Shown here: piece by piece, positions 29,052 to 39,662 of the stretch
How positions within the stretch are numbered: the stretch's first letter is position 1
How the letters are laid out: the number at the start of each line of letters is the position of its first letter
Assembly: GCA_048013815.1 (NCBI GenBank)
Contig: CM106585.1
Coordinates: 12,710,001-12,774,000 of the forward strand
Direction: 5' to 3'
DNA length: 64,000 nucleotides
Source of the DNA: Setoptus koraiensis
Lineage: Eukaryota > Arthropoda
Program-made: the position numbers and the translations under genes
Notes under the pieces: generated by a model
The model's input: the letters and a program-made list of their open reading frames with translations, nothing else
Told to the model about the DNA's origin: nothing
Database searches by the model: none

Positions 29052-32000
29052 CTAATCAGGGGACATAGTATCACTAATGTTAAGGTTAGCACTGTGATGA
29101 TGATTTGGTGTCATTGATTGTCGTTGACGATTATTATATTATAATACACAAGTAGATTGGTTTATCATGGGATGAAAAGACGGAAGATGACGCTTAGTTA
29201 ATTATGTGTTGTTTATAATCATAATTATAATCATGTTTGATGCTTGATAAATTTTCGCTTCTTCGTTTGTGTTAATTAAATTTTTATTCCTTCTGTCAAG
29301 CCAGTTCAATTTCATTTGATCCGACACTCTGCAGTGACATTAGATCATTAGGGACAGGAACAGACCGGACTGGAAGGAACTCGCCGATACTCTTTTAGTG
29401 ATTAGCTCATACACTTAGTTGAATACACTTTGTCTATAAGTGGTTCAACTTTATGATCTATGATTGTTGATAACGATGCTGTACTGTATGTTCAATGTAA
29501 ACTAACCTTCTAGAGTAGTTATTGTCAATTTTAGTATCATCTTCTCTGTATGTGCTAGGGTTATAGTGTCTATAAAGAGATGAGTATAGATAAAAAAATA
29601 TTACACAACTGGTTGCTCTTGGTTAGGCCTTAAATGACGAAAGTCATAACTGAAAATAACGTTATGTCTAGATGTTTGTGTGTATGATGCTGAGTCACTG
29701 GTAAGGCACCAAAGTAACGTTTATAAATTAATAATCTAACTGCATAACTGTATAATAAAGCTTCTAGTTTTCACTATCAGTCCCAAATAACACACACACA
29801 CGATACAAATACTATATACATGTTATTATACATATTTTCATCATTCTTATTCCATCCTTTTCTTTCTGTTTCGAAATCTTTCTCTCTCTATCTCTCTATG
29901 TAGTGGTTGAGCTTATCATCTCACTACCAATGCTAACTTTAGCCGATCCAGTTACAAAAGCAAGCTAAACTTGAATCATCTCTCCATAGTTGCATCATCC
30001 ATGATGAAGATCGCATAAAACTGACTCAAGTGTGTCCAAATCAAATGAGCTCAGAGAGAATAGCACTCTTTCTTTAGCTAGTTTTTATTTTTTTCAATTT
30101 GAATATCTTACTCGTTGAGATTGTGCTTGAATAATCCAGGACGCACCACCACTGATACGGATTGGTCGACTGTGATTGCCAAAATTGTGTTGTGAGGAGA
30201 AAAAGAATCGCTTCGCGAATCTACCTGTATCTATATTCTATATATCCATCTTCTCGATATAACAACCTAAATTTATTGATCGATCCATTATTAATCACTA
30301 CGCTCTATCAATATTCATTTCAATGCCGTGCCGCATAGTAGTAATAATGCTAATTAAAGTGCAAGGCCAATAGCTGGCAGGAAATGGCCAAAGATGCTTT
30401 CACATGTCTATAACAAGACATGGCGATGTGTGTGTCGCAATGAATGATACATATCTCTTTATACTCAACGCTTATTTGTTCAGTTGAGCTTAGTATTTAG
30501 ATCAATTCTAAATTATTGAACTTCGAATCATGTAGATTTGGCGATTATCAATGGTTAGTCAGAATTATCAGACAATGTTTACCATCCGACTCTACTAACA
30601 TACTCTAAGCTAACTGAACTAACAGTTTTCTTACACGCATAGTTGTTTCCGTTTGATTCAGAGAGATTCAATCTCAAAATGAGGCCATCACAATCTCAGT
30701 TGCTCATAATTACCACTTCTACGGGGCGACTCTCTTTTTCCAGACAAAAATCGTTCACCAAACTTTAGCTCGAACGACTTTTAGCGGACTCAATGAACAA
30801 TTTTTGTTGATGGAGACTTGTATAATAACACACATGTCGAGTACTTCAAGTTAAAGTTTTTTCAAGTTTCTATTCATTGGATACGCCTGGTGAGGATGGT
30901 CAACTTGCTATTAGCTTAATGAGATAACAAGTCTTGAATCAGTGCTTTCTTAACTACTAACTTATTTTCAGTTTATCGACTTAGTTGCGCCAAATACTAT
31001 CAAGCGCATATCATGCTGCGAGTATCTGGTTGGCCCGCCGGTTAACAAAAAGAAGCTTTTCTTGTAGATATGAATGGAGTGGTCATGCTTTGTTAAGTTG
31101 TTGAATACATCAGGAAAGAAGAGAGAATTATTAATAATGTATTCACATAAGACAAACAACGATTTTATCTCACCTGGCTTAATATTTCTTATTACATACA
31201 TGCTAGCTATAGCAGTATGAGAATAGCGGATCATGACCTTAACTCAAGTTGGCTCCTACAACTTAGTGGCTGCGGATAGCACGGCCAGATACTAATGCCT
31301 TAGGTAAATCTCGAAGAACACCCTTTCTCGTTGCAATCAGTGCCAAGTTAAACCATACATATACTCCTTCTTTTCTTTGTCTCAGGCTATGCAGGACAAT
31401 GCAAGCCACAACAACCTTGATTAGTTCAAGGTGGAATTGTACTTCCAGATAGGTAAAAACTCGGTAACCATTTAGTGTTACTATACCAAACTAAACACAC
31501 AGTTCTACGGTACTAAAGTAATGAAAATCTTGACATCAATAAATAGAATCAGCAACTACAACCGTTGCTGCTTGCCTCTCACGATAATACTTCAAGGCAT
31601 GGCGAAGTATTTTGAGTCTGAATAAATAGTAAAAAATAGCGGTAGAAAATCACAGTTTCAAGAATATTTTTTTTTACCAACACTGCTGAGAATGTTGCTC
31701 TTCTCTCTGTATGTATTAACAACAACTTTGTAATGATAAACTCTTTAGCGTGGAAACTCACACAAACACACTTCTGGTACTCCTACTCATGATGAGGCAT
31801 GAATAGTTGTAATAATTATAGTTATGTAACTAGGATGTTCGGCTCTCTGTTCTCTCTCTCTCTCTCTCCTTACTTGGTCAAACCCCTAGGAAAGAAGCTA
31901 TCTTGGCCTAGAGGTTCGATCTATGAATCCAGTTGAATGAACCAATACACCACTGCAGTCTCATTTGAATTGACACACAACGCGGCTACATGAATATTTT

Positions 32001-32184
32001 TCAGAAGTTTGTAAATTCACAAAGTTTTAAAGCTCTAGTGGCAATTAGCAATAGTAACACGCAAAATACATTACTTAAGAAACAGCAGAAGGGTTATTTA
32101 TTTTCACTGGCAGTAGCAGTTGTAGTATTGGCACACAGGGATAATCAAAGACAATAATTGACAAGCAAAATAGAAGAAAGAACA
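29052..32184. other. Non-coding, possible first intron of lysozyme-like gene
   Basis: About 3.1 kb, AT-rich, with no supported coding sequence. The missing signal-peptide exon of the minus-strand lysozyme-like gene may lie here but I could not identify it. A CT microsatellite is at 31850-31868. Confidence 0.45.
31850..31868 (+). repeat. CT dinucleotide run
   Basis: Pyrimidine tract of TC units, just upstream of the small secreted protein gene. Confidence 0.85.
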
Positions 32185-32794
32185 ATGTCAAGGTGTTTGA
32201 TAAAAACTAGCTTCAAACTTGTCGCCCTATTTGTAGTTTTATGTACTTTGGCAAGTGCCGATAACAAACAATCGAATACTGCAACACAATCACGACAGTC
32301 GTCGGCGGCTACAATTCTAGGAACATTGGGTTCCATGGTACCAGGCCTCATAACAAATGTAGGTCCGCTTGTCTTATTGTTTGGCCTGGGTGCCCTGATG
32401 GTTCCGGCCCTTGGCTTGGGCGCTCTAGGATTACTGCGTGAAGGACGAAGAAGGTAAGCAAACAACTATTCTATCTTGAGAGTCTTATCACTTATGACAC
32501 ACAACTGGCAGGCTGGTTCCCCATTAACAATCTATCTAATGTCCACATTAATAATTGTGCCCTCTCAATTCATCTCCTCGCCCCATCATCGCTAGCTCGC
32601 CTGATACACAACTTCCTTACCACAACCAGTATGGCAGACCGCTCCAGCCAACACCAAGCGATTTCTACTTCATGACAGGACGATCATTTCCCTCATTGTC
32701 CAATATCAACACATCGGCTATCATGAATGGTCTAGGCGAATTATTTGAGACAGTCATGAAGGCCATCGACAATGTTGACAAGAAATACAATTAA
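32185..32794 (+). CDS. Small secreted or membrane protein, unknown
   Basis: Two exons, 32185-32453 and 32596-32794, joined in frame (AG|C) to give 155 residues. The ATG at 32185 opens a signal peptide (LVALFVVLCTLASA, residues ~12-26). A short polar stretch follows, then a hydrophobic Gly/Leu-rich segment (residues ~45-82, LGTLGSMVPGL.. and LLFGLGALMVPALGLGALGL) that could cross the membrane, a basic patch EGRRR/S, and a polar C-terminal half ending in DNVDKKYN. No cysteines after the signal peptide. I do not recognise the family; such proteins occur among arthropod cuticle or secreted proteins. Confidence 0.75.
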
Positions 32795-33104
32795 ATAATC
32801 ACATATTACTCATATGTGTTTATGGAGCAAGCACGATGAAAATTTCAACTATTTCTTTCATTCGATGTCACGAACAAGAAAAACAGAGTTGCAGAGATTA
32901 TCCCACAACGATAGGCTGTTCATTGTCTTTGGTCCCGTCCTTTCAGCAATTGTACCATTTATTTGTAAACAAGATGACAATATTTATTAAACTAGTTGCT
33001 TAATTTAGTAACTCTAACGTAACTTTAAGTTCTTTGTAATTTAGTTAGAAATCGTTCTTGAGTCATTAGTTTTTGAACGAAAAAGTGTTCAGCTAAGTTT
33101 TCTA

Positions 33105-33863
33105 CTATGTCGCAGTGGTATTGTCTGTTTTGATTTTCTTAGGTCTTGGATCGTGAACCATCTCGATGGCTGCATTTACTTGATTCTTTCTTATTTTAGA
33201 CAATTTAATCGCTCTGTGGCCAGCTATATGCACAGCCGAATGACACAAGTTGCTCGGAAGAAAAAATAGTGGCCCAAGACTAACAACATCCTTTGGATTG
33301 CGCAATCTAAATATATCACTTGTTCCACTAGATAATATTATGTTTTTTCTACTTTTCTCTATGAGATTTTGTCCACCACAGATGATGTTCCGCCTAAATG
33401 TTGAGCCTGCTTGTGCTTTAGAATAGTTTATCTCCAGGCAAACTCCTTTTGTTTCTAATATTTTAAAGCTCACTTTAAACAAACTAAAATCTGCACGCTC
33501 CTCAAAGCTGAATGTCAATATATCAAAGTCTGATGGTCCACCACACAAATAACTGAGCATCTTTTTGTTAAGTGGCTCCAGTGCCAACAGGTCGTAGCGT
33601 TTTGATTCGACAGATTGGTTTAGTTTGTAAATTTGAATAGGATCGCTTATGGCCACCGTAAGACGCGTGTAAATATTTTTTTTATGCTGATACTCCTTTG
33701 GAATATTGGGAGGAGGAGTTATATTGGCTATTTGCTCTGGTAATATTCTAACGGTGATGGCAACAATAGTGAAACCTAACTCCAGTGCCTTCTTTATTTT
33801 GTCCTCTATAACGCGATCGTCGTCGCGATTGGAATCCTCCTCGACAATTATATTCAGGTCCAT
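33105..33863 (-). CDS. RPP30: Ribonuclease P/MRP protein subunit p30
   Basis: Protein subunit of nuclear RNase P and MRP, which process the 5' ends of tRNA and pre-rRNA. 252 residues from the ATG at 33863; a longer frame starts at TTG and is unlikely. The PHP-like TIM-barrel family pattern is visible: DLNI at the N-terminus, LGFTIVAI, YDLLALEP, DILTFSFEER, CLEINYSKA.....RRNII, NIILSSG, RNPKDVVSLG and a final helix with CHSAV. Length is near the human 268. No intron. Its start is ~490 bases from the divergent BAP31 start, so the two may share a promoter region. Confidence 0.93.
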   Translation of the reverse strand: MDLNIIVEEDSNRDDDRVIEDKIKKALELGFTIVAITVRILPEQIANITPPPNIPKEYQHKKNIYTRLTVAISDPIQIYKLNQSVESKRYDLLALEPLNKKMLSYLCGGPSDFDILTFSFEERADFSLFKVSFKILETKGVCLEINYSKAQAGSTFRRNIICGGQNLIEKSRKNIILSSGTSDIFRLRNPKDVVSLGPLFFLPSNLCHSAVHIAGHRAIKLSKIRKNQVNAAIEMVHDPRPKKIKTDNTTAT

Positions 33864-34354
33864 CGTATCGCACAAATGACTTAACTTTATTATGACCTTT
33901 GATTAATCATGAATGATGATTATTAACTATCTATCACAGTATATTCACTTATTGATGTCGCGCTAAATCCATGTCCCAACGTGCCTATATAAAACATCTG
34001 TTCACGACAAGGCTCAAAAACAAGCATTGCACAAGCTCTAGTGCGGCAAAGGGGGGCAACAATCGAGTGCAACGAGTGCTATCAAACAACAAAAAAAGTG
34101 TGATTCATCGTCAAAAAGAGATGCTAGCGTTGATCATCTCATCTAAAATCACAAATTTCTCTTTCCTCAGATCAGATCTCTACGGTTTTTCCTACTCATT
34201 AATCACATTGGATGACTAGACATCGAAATAATTACCGACATTCATTTAACATTACGTCTTTTCACTGAGAGTATTAAAATTTAAAAAAAAACAACAACAG
34301 ATACTTCAACAATCAATTACTAAAATTGGAAATACTTGAAAATATATTCAAAAG
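33864..34354. promoter_or_regulatory. Divergent intergenic region RPP30/BAP31
   Basis: 491 bases between the two start codons. It must contain both 5' UTRs and promoters. No TATA box stands out. A short open frame inside (33971-34219) has no signature. Confidence 0.4.
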
Positions 34355-35179
34355 ATGAGTATCCAGTGGACATTGGTTGCAGGAATTCTCTACTTTGAGA
34401 TAGGACTCGTAATATTGTTGCTGCTTCCATTTCTCAAGCCCAGAACATGGCACAAATTTTTCAAGTCCCGCTTCCTCAGGAGTATAGAGAATCAGGCCAA
34501 TTTATACTTCATGGTATTTATTGTCATTCTCGTGCTCCTATTTATGGGTAAGTCAACAGTACACTCGACACGTCGCTGTCAATACCGAAACTAAGCAGTT
34601 TTGTTGATATATTGATTCGTCCTTTGTTTTTTCTTTTCTATTGTCGCATCCTCTATCCGAAACTCAGACTCAATCAGGGAAATGAGTAAATATTCTTCGA
34701 ATTTCGAATCAGATTCTCACAGTTCGAGGCACGTCGATGCTGAATTACAACACTCGATGAAACTGTTCAGAGCACAACGAAACTTTTATATCGCCGGTTT
34801 TGCATTATTCTTATTTTTGGTCATTAGACGCCTGATCACTTTGATGTCTGCCATGGCTCAGCTAGACATTAGAGCTGAAGCCATTGAGAAACAAGCCAAA
34901 GGAGCTTCAGCTGCGGCTAGAGCAGCAATGTCGGCCGCATCAGAGTCTGCCGATGGAGACAAAAAGGCATCATCTGGACAGCAATCCGAGAAGGACAAAC
35001 AATTAGCTGATGAGAACAAAAAATTGAAAGAAGAAGTCTCCAAATTGAAAGCCACTCACGAGGCTGCTCTCAGCCAGGCCAAGAACGTTAGCGCCGAGTA
35101 TGACAGACTGATGCAAGAACATCAAAAATTGCAAAAGAAACAAAAGATTGCCGCGGGTGACAGCAAGAAAGATGACTGA
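34355..35179 (+). CDS. BCAP31: B-cell receptor-associated protein 31 homologue
   Basis: Endoplasmic reticulum membrane chaperone and sorting factor. Exons 34355-34547 and 34668-35179 join as ATG-G|AC-TCA and give 234 residues (human 246). Three membrane segments lie near residues 6-26, 47-64 and 104-121. Between the second and third are DSIRE and a His/Ser-rich loop. The C-terminal half is an Ala-rich stretch followed by a Lys/Glu-rich coiled coil. It ends in KKDD, a KKxx ER-retrieval signal like the human KKEE. It converges with the WBP4-like gene 220 bases downstream. Confidence 0.95.
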
Positions 35180-35398
35180 GCAGTATCTTAGAACATCATT
35201 CAGCATTATAAATGTGGGCTTCATGGAAGTTTAAGGTTAGGGACATAATCAGGTTCTTGGTTCTTAGCCGGTTGATTTTTGTAATCAACGTGTCTTATAT
35301 ATTACAGTTGCAAAAATAATAATCATTTACATGTTGTCGAAACAATACTGACTGATAAATATTTACATTCGGCTTGAGTTTTGATGCCTTTCTTCCCT

Positions 35399-35820
35399 CT
35401 ATCGCCGCGATGTTCCACCCTGGGCAGCTCTTACTCTTTCTAATTCTGAGGCGGCGAAAGTGTTGGTCACAGCATCCTTTTCCAGAGCTCTCATTGCGGC
35501 AGCCTCTATCTTAGCCATTTCAGAGGCAAATCTTATTTCTTCGGCATCGCGCTCGATGCTTTTGGCCTGTATTTGGCCGAGCTTTTTCTGAACGTTGGCC
35601 TTATGCTTCGCACCTCTTTCATGGAAATCTACGCTCTAAAGTCAAGGAAAATATTGATCAACATGATGTACGAGGGTATTAGTTATAAAAAAGGTTGATA
35701 GCAAAGAAATGCGATATTATGGATAGTAATATCTTCAAAACTTACTGCTTTGTTGTCTGCGAACCAACACTGGCAGAATTCACAGTATTTCTTCTGTTGT
35801 GATACCCAATATTCCGACAT
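35399..35820 (-). CDS. WBP4/FBP21-like protein, zinc finger only
   Basis: Two exons, 35746-35820 and 35399-35635, joined in phase 0, giving 103 residues. The start MSEYWVSQQKKYCEFCQCWF and the following FHERGAKHKANVQKK are the U1-type (matrin) zinc finger of WW domain-binding protein 4, a spliceosomal component; ligands are the CEFC pair and the two His residues. The rest is a charged helix (EIRFASEMAKIEAAAMRAL) that also occurs in the family. The reading frame then stops at TAG (35399-35401). Human WBP4 is 376 residues with two WW domains; none is seen here, and I find no good donor before the stop. Confidence 0.85.
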
Positions 35821-36250
35821 ATTTCAACGCAGGATAATCAGTTTGATTGTTTAAATTATTACGAGTAACGTATGCTTGGATTGTGACGAGCAATTAACGA
35901 TATCCGAGTTGATGCCTTCAAGTTGAATCATTTGAGAGCTCTTTAATAGTTTTATGTATTAAATGCACTAACATCAGCTGTTATTCACATTGTTCATGAA
36001 TTGTTTATTTGTGCGGCACACCGTTTGCGCGAGCAATCGGTTCGGTACGCAGAAACAAAACCATCAGCGCGATGACATTCAACATCCAACACTATTGTAA
36101 TGTGTAATATCGCTTCAAACAAACTTCCAGAAGCCTCGCAAGAACATCTATTATCAATATAGGAATACACTAAACTTCTATTGGATCCATGAAGGGCATA
36201 CATCAATATCACTTTGATTCAATAGAGATCCAATCTCAGCGAGCTCTACA
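35821..36250. promoter_or_regulatory. Divergent intergenic region WBP4-like/unknown gene
   Basis: 430 bases between two start codons in opposite directions. Holds both promoters by position; no specific motif recognised. Confidence 0.35.
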
Positions 36251-36868
36251 ATGGATCTGAGCCTACTTAGAGCAATAGAAGAACTGAGTCTAAGATCAGC
36301 CCATCTTGCGTCAGCGACCGAGCATCTCAAAAGCGCTCATGTAAATTCGAACCATGACGGTGACGTGAGCAGTCTGGAGTCTTTGCCAAATAACTGCAGC
36401 TCCTTGAATGAACATCTCTCAAGTGATCAAGATGCGGCCATCAAGGATGATTCTGAGTTAATGATCAATCTAAGATCTCTTATGAACGACCTTAAACCCG
36501 TAAATATTAATCGAGCAAATCTACTTGGACAATCCGGCTCCAACGCCTCAACTACAGATACTGGAACAAATGACGATTTAGACAGGTCAAAACTATTGGT
36601 GGCTCTACTGGGAGAAACGGATGTAGTTAAGAATGCCGTGCAAAAAGTAGGCCGTTTAGTTACTTTAGGCAAGAGAATGGAACAAATCTACAAGTCTATT
36701 TATAGATGTCCCCATACAGAAGTAAACTTGAAAGAGTTGAATATTTTGATAGATGAATTCTTAAAACTATATAACAGTGAGAGCTACATCCGTGAGGTCA
36801 ACGTTTCGCGAATGTATCATGCCTACTGTCTGAAATTAATTGATTTCTGCAGTCATAAAACGTATTGA
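36251..36868 (+). CDS. Hypothetical helical protein, 205 residues
   Basis: ATG to stop with no intron, AATAAA at 36910-36915, which supports a real gene. The N-terminal 30 residues (LLRAIEELSLRSAHLASATEHL) and residues ~75-205 are predicted helical; a polar Ser/Asn/Asp stretch lies between. The C-terminal part, LLGETDVVKNAVQKVGRLV to DFCSHKTY, has no membrane segment and no signal peptide. I do not recognise the family. It could be a subunit of a helical complex, but nothing in the sequence proves it. Confidence 0.7.
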   Translation: MDLSLLRAIEELSLRSAHLASATEHLKSAHVNSNHDGDVSSLESLPNNCSSLNEHLSSDQDAAIKDDSELMINLRSLMNDLKPVNINRANLLGQSGSNASTTDTGTNDDLDRSKLLVALLGETDVVKNAVQKVGRLVTLGKRMEQIYKSIYRCPHTEVNLKELNILIDEFLKLYNSESYIREVNVSRMYHAYCLKLIDFCSHKTY

Positions 36869-37218
36869 AGTTTGTGTAAGTTTTCGCATTTATCTTTCTG
36901 ATACTTTTTAATAAATAACGTTACAATCGAGTCGATATTTGAGTTAAAGCAAAAAGTGGCTTGTCTAACCATTTTTCAGTGAATACTCCCCCATGTATTC
37001 ATTGTGAACAATTCATGAACATCCATATTGTACTTTTATATCCACACGTGAATATAGATTTGAAATTAGCGCTCGGGCTTTCAATTTTTCCAGCTCAGCA
37101 CCACTTGTTCTTTCGACAGACCTTTAGTCGAACAACAGCGTTTTGTTTACTACTGTGGTTACATTTGTTGCTATCGAAATAACCTTCTTTCGATGTCACA
37201 GTTCTATGCTAATTCACA

Positions 37219-38489
37219 ATGGAACCATCACTAGAAGAAGAGGTTCCGATAAAAATCATGAGAACTTATTCTAAGCAAGATAAGTCTAGCTACGGCGGAT
37301 CTCCAAATACAAGCAGTTTTTTTAGTAATAGATCATCAATCAGTGGCATCAGTACAGAATCTTTCTTTGGTCGTCCTCCAAACAAACCATCACCCGTATT
37401 TGAGCGTCCACGCGTAAGCATCGGAGCCTGTAGCCCTTTCAAATCAACCCCACCAGTCCCATTAATTGTTGAAAGTCTAGCAGAAAATGAAAGAATTTTT
37501 AATGCCAAGATCATCAATTATCCAGAGGGTGCGCATGTTAGGGACCAGCTCTCCATCAGTAGTAGTGATCTAGACTGTCTAAATCAGTATAAGATGCTCA
37601 ACGATAACATAGTCTATCTATATTTAAAGTAAGTTGACCAAACTCTCTGTGAAAAAAAGTTTCCTCTCCATATCAATCTCTAACATATTGCCCCACATTC
37701 TATTTCGTAACCAAATAGATATTTGACCCTGGAGAAAATAGGTGGAGCCATCAGGGAAAGACTGCACCTGTTTAATACATTCTTCTATTCAAAATTAAAA
37801 CAATTGAAGACCAGTACCGATGACATCCGTCGCTGGATAAAAGACGTCGACATCTTTGATAAAGATTTTCTCGTGATACCTGTCTGTGATCAAATACACT
37901 GGTTCCTAATCATAATCTGTTACCCAGGCGAAGTTCCTGGCCGTGAAGATCCTATAACTATTCATGATGACCCAGAAAGTTGGAATCCCGAAACCGATGA
38001 TCCCAGGGTGCCTGCCATTATTATACTAGACTCATTGGGGCTAAAGAATAGACGAAGTTGCACAAAATATGTGAGAGAATTCCTGCAATATGAATCTGAT
38101 AAGAGAAACAAATCATCCAGAGAGTTTTCTCGCGAGTCCATTAAAGAGATATATGCAAGAGTTCCTACACAGACAAACTCCTACGATTGTGGTATCTATA
38201 TCTTGCAGTACTTCGAAGAGTTTTTTAAGGTAAGTCTCTCATGGCATATTAGAGAAAAGTTTAATCATATATACAACCAAATACTAAAATTCTGTCTCCG
38301 ATTTCATTCTCATTCGGTATTCCATAGAATCCAACGAAGAACTATATAAAAATGTATCAAGGCAAAAATATGACTGATTGGTTTGAAAGAACCACCATAA
38401 TTGTAAAAAGACAGAAAATCAAAGACCTTATCAACGAAAAACAATCCAAACAAGCCAATAAAAAAATAGCAGCAATTCATCTAACATAA
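37219..38489 (+). CDS. SUMO protease, Ulp2/SENP6-SENP7-like
   Basis: C48 cysteine protease that removes SUMO chains. Exons 37219-37628, 37719-38229 and 38328-38489 join in frame to 360 residues. The N-terminal ~110 residues are disordered (Ser, Pro rich). The catalytic domain starts at LNQYKMLNDNIVYLYLKYL. The catalytic triad and helper are visible: His197 in DQIHWF, Asp241 in ILDSLG, Gln288 and Cys294 in PTQTNSYDCGIY. The end has the family pattern DWFERTTIIVKRQKIKDLI. It is far shorter than human SENP6/7 (about 1000 residues) and carries only small insertions. The stop is 56 bases from that of the convergent purine nucleoside phosphorylase gene. Confidence 0.9.
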
Positions 38490-38544
38490 TTTTATCGTCG
38501 CATTGACGACAGATTAGAATTTATTTCAGCGCCCTCCCTCCTGA

Positions 38545-39662
38545 TTATATAGCATGACCATTCGTCAAGCAAATGGAGTTTGTTTTCCGTATGAAATTCA
38601 AAACAAGGTTCACCAAGTCTGCCGATTTCTCATTCGCCATTTCTAAAACCTGATCATGAACTGCACAATCATCATCGTTGTAATCGGAGGCACAATTGTT
38701 TGTTATTAATGATATACCTACACACTTAACTCCCATTTGATGTGCGGCTATAACCTCATGTACTGTGCTCATACCTATATTCCAAGTGTATGTATATATA
38801 GAATATATATTATATGTTAGAGATTTTGTTACTAAATAAAAGCAAATAGTTTTGGAGACTGACGATTTCTATCAGCATAACTGATACACATTAATTGTTC
38901 GAGAGACTCACCGACTGTATTAGCTCCCAACATGATGAGTAGGCGAGCTTCGGCGACTGTTTCATATGTTGGGCCGGAAACCATAGCGTAGACTCCTTTT
39001 TTTGTGTATTCAGTCATATTCAGTTCTTTGCTGGTGGCAGACAACAATTCTATGAGTTCCTTGCTATAGGCTCCTGTCATAGGCAAAAAACGTTTTCCAA
39101 ATCTCTCATCATACGATCCTCTTAAAGGATTTTCGCCACATAAACCTGGCATCGAGATGTGATCATAGATTATCATGATATCACCAGGTTTGAACGATTT
39201 TGTGAGGTTTCCTGCTGCATTTGTCGCTATAAGAATCTTTATTCCCATCATAGCCATCACTCTTATCGGCCTGACACAATCAGACACTTGATATCCTTCA
39301 TAAAGATGGGCTCGTCCTTTCATGCAGACAACATCTTGACCATTGGATCTACCAAACACTAGGTGACCCGCATGGCCGCTAACTGTGCAAACAATCAGTG
39401 ATTGAAACAATTTTCCGATTCAATATAAATGTATAACTGTTGAATCGCAGTTTTTCTGAACTAATGAGATGAACTCACCTGTGCTCTTTGGGAAGTAAGG
39501 TATGTCGGAGTATGGAATGGAAATTTTGTCATCTAGGTGATCCGCTAGGCCACCCAAACCACTTCCACAAACAACGCCAACTTTGGGCTTGTACAAGTCT
39601 TTACAGATACTTTTGATGTAAGCGATTCCATCTTGAACTTTAGTATACTCCGTTGAATCCAT
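38545..39662 (-). CDS. PNP: Purine nucleoside phosphorylase
   Basis: Cytosolic enzyme that splits inosine or guanosine with phosphate, giving the base and ribose-1-phosphate (purine salvage). Exons 39479-39662, 38912-39382 and 38545-38774 join in frame to 294 residues (human 289). Signatures: VVCGSGLGGLADHL (phosphate loop), SGHAGHLVFG, GRAHLYEGY, LIATNAAGNL, DHISMPGLCGENPLRG, RFGKRF, GPTYETVAEARLL with the base-binding Glu, MSTVHEV and SLITNN with the Asn that contacts the purine. The family's TNAAGG reads TNAAGN here, a small change. Minus-strand AATAAA at 38520-38525, about 20 bases past the stop. Confidence 0.95.

Noticed and set aside
31895-31930. tRNA-like box B (ggttcga)
   Set aside because: No matching box A or cloverleaf could be folded around it; no tRNA gene was supported anywhere in the window.
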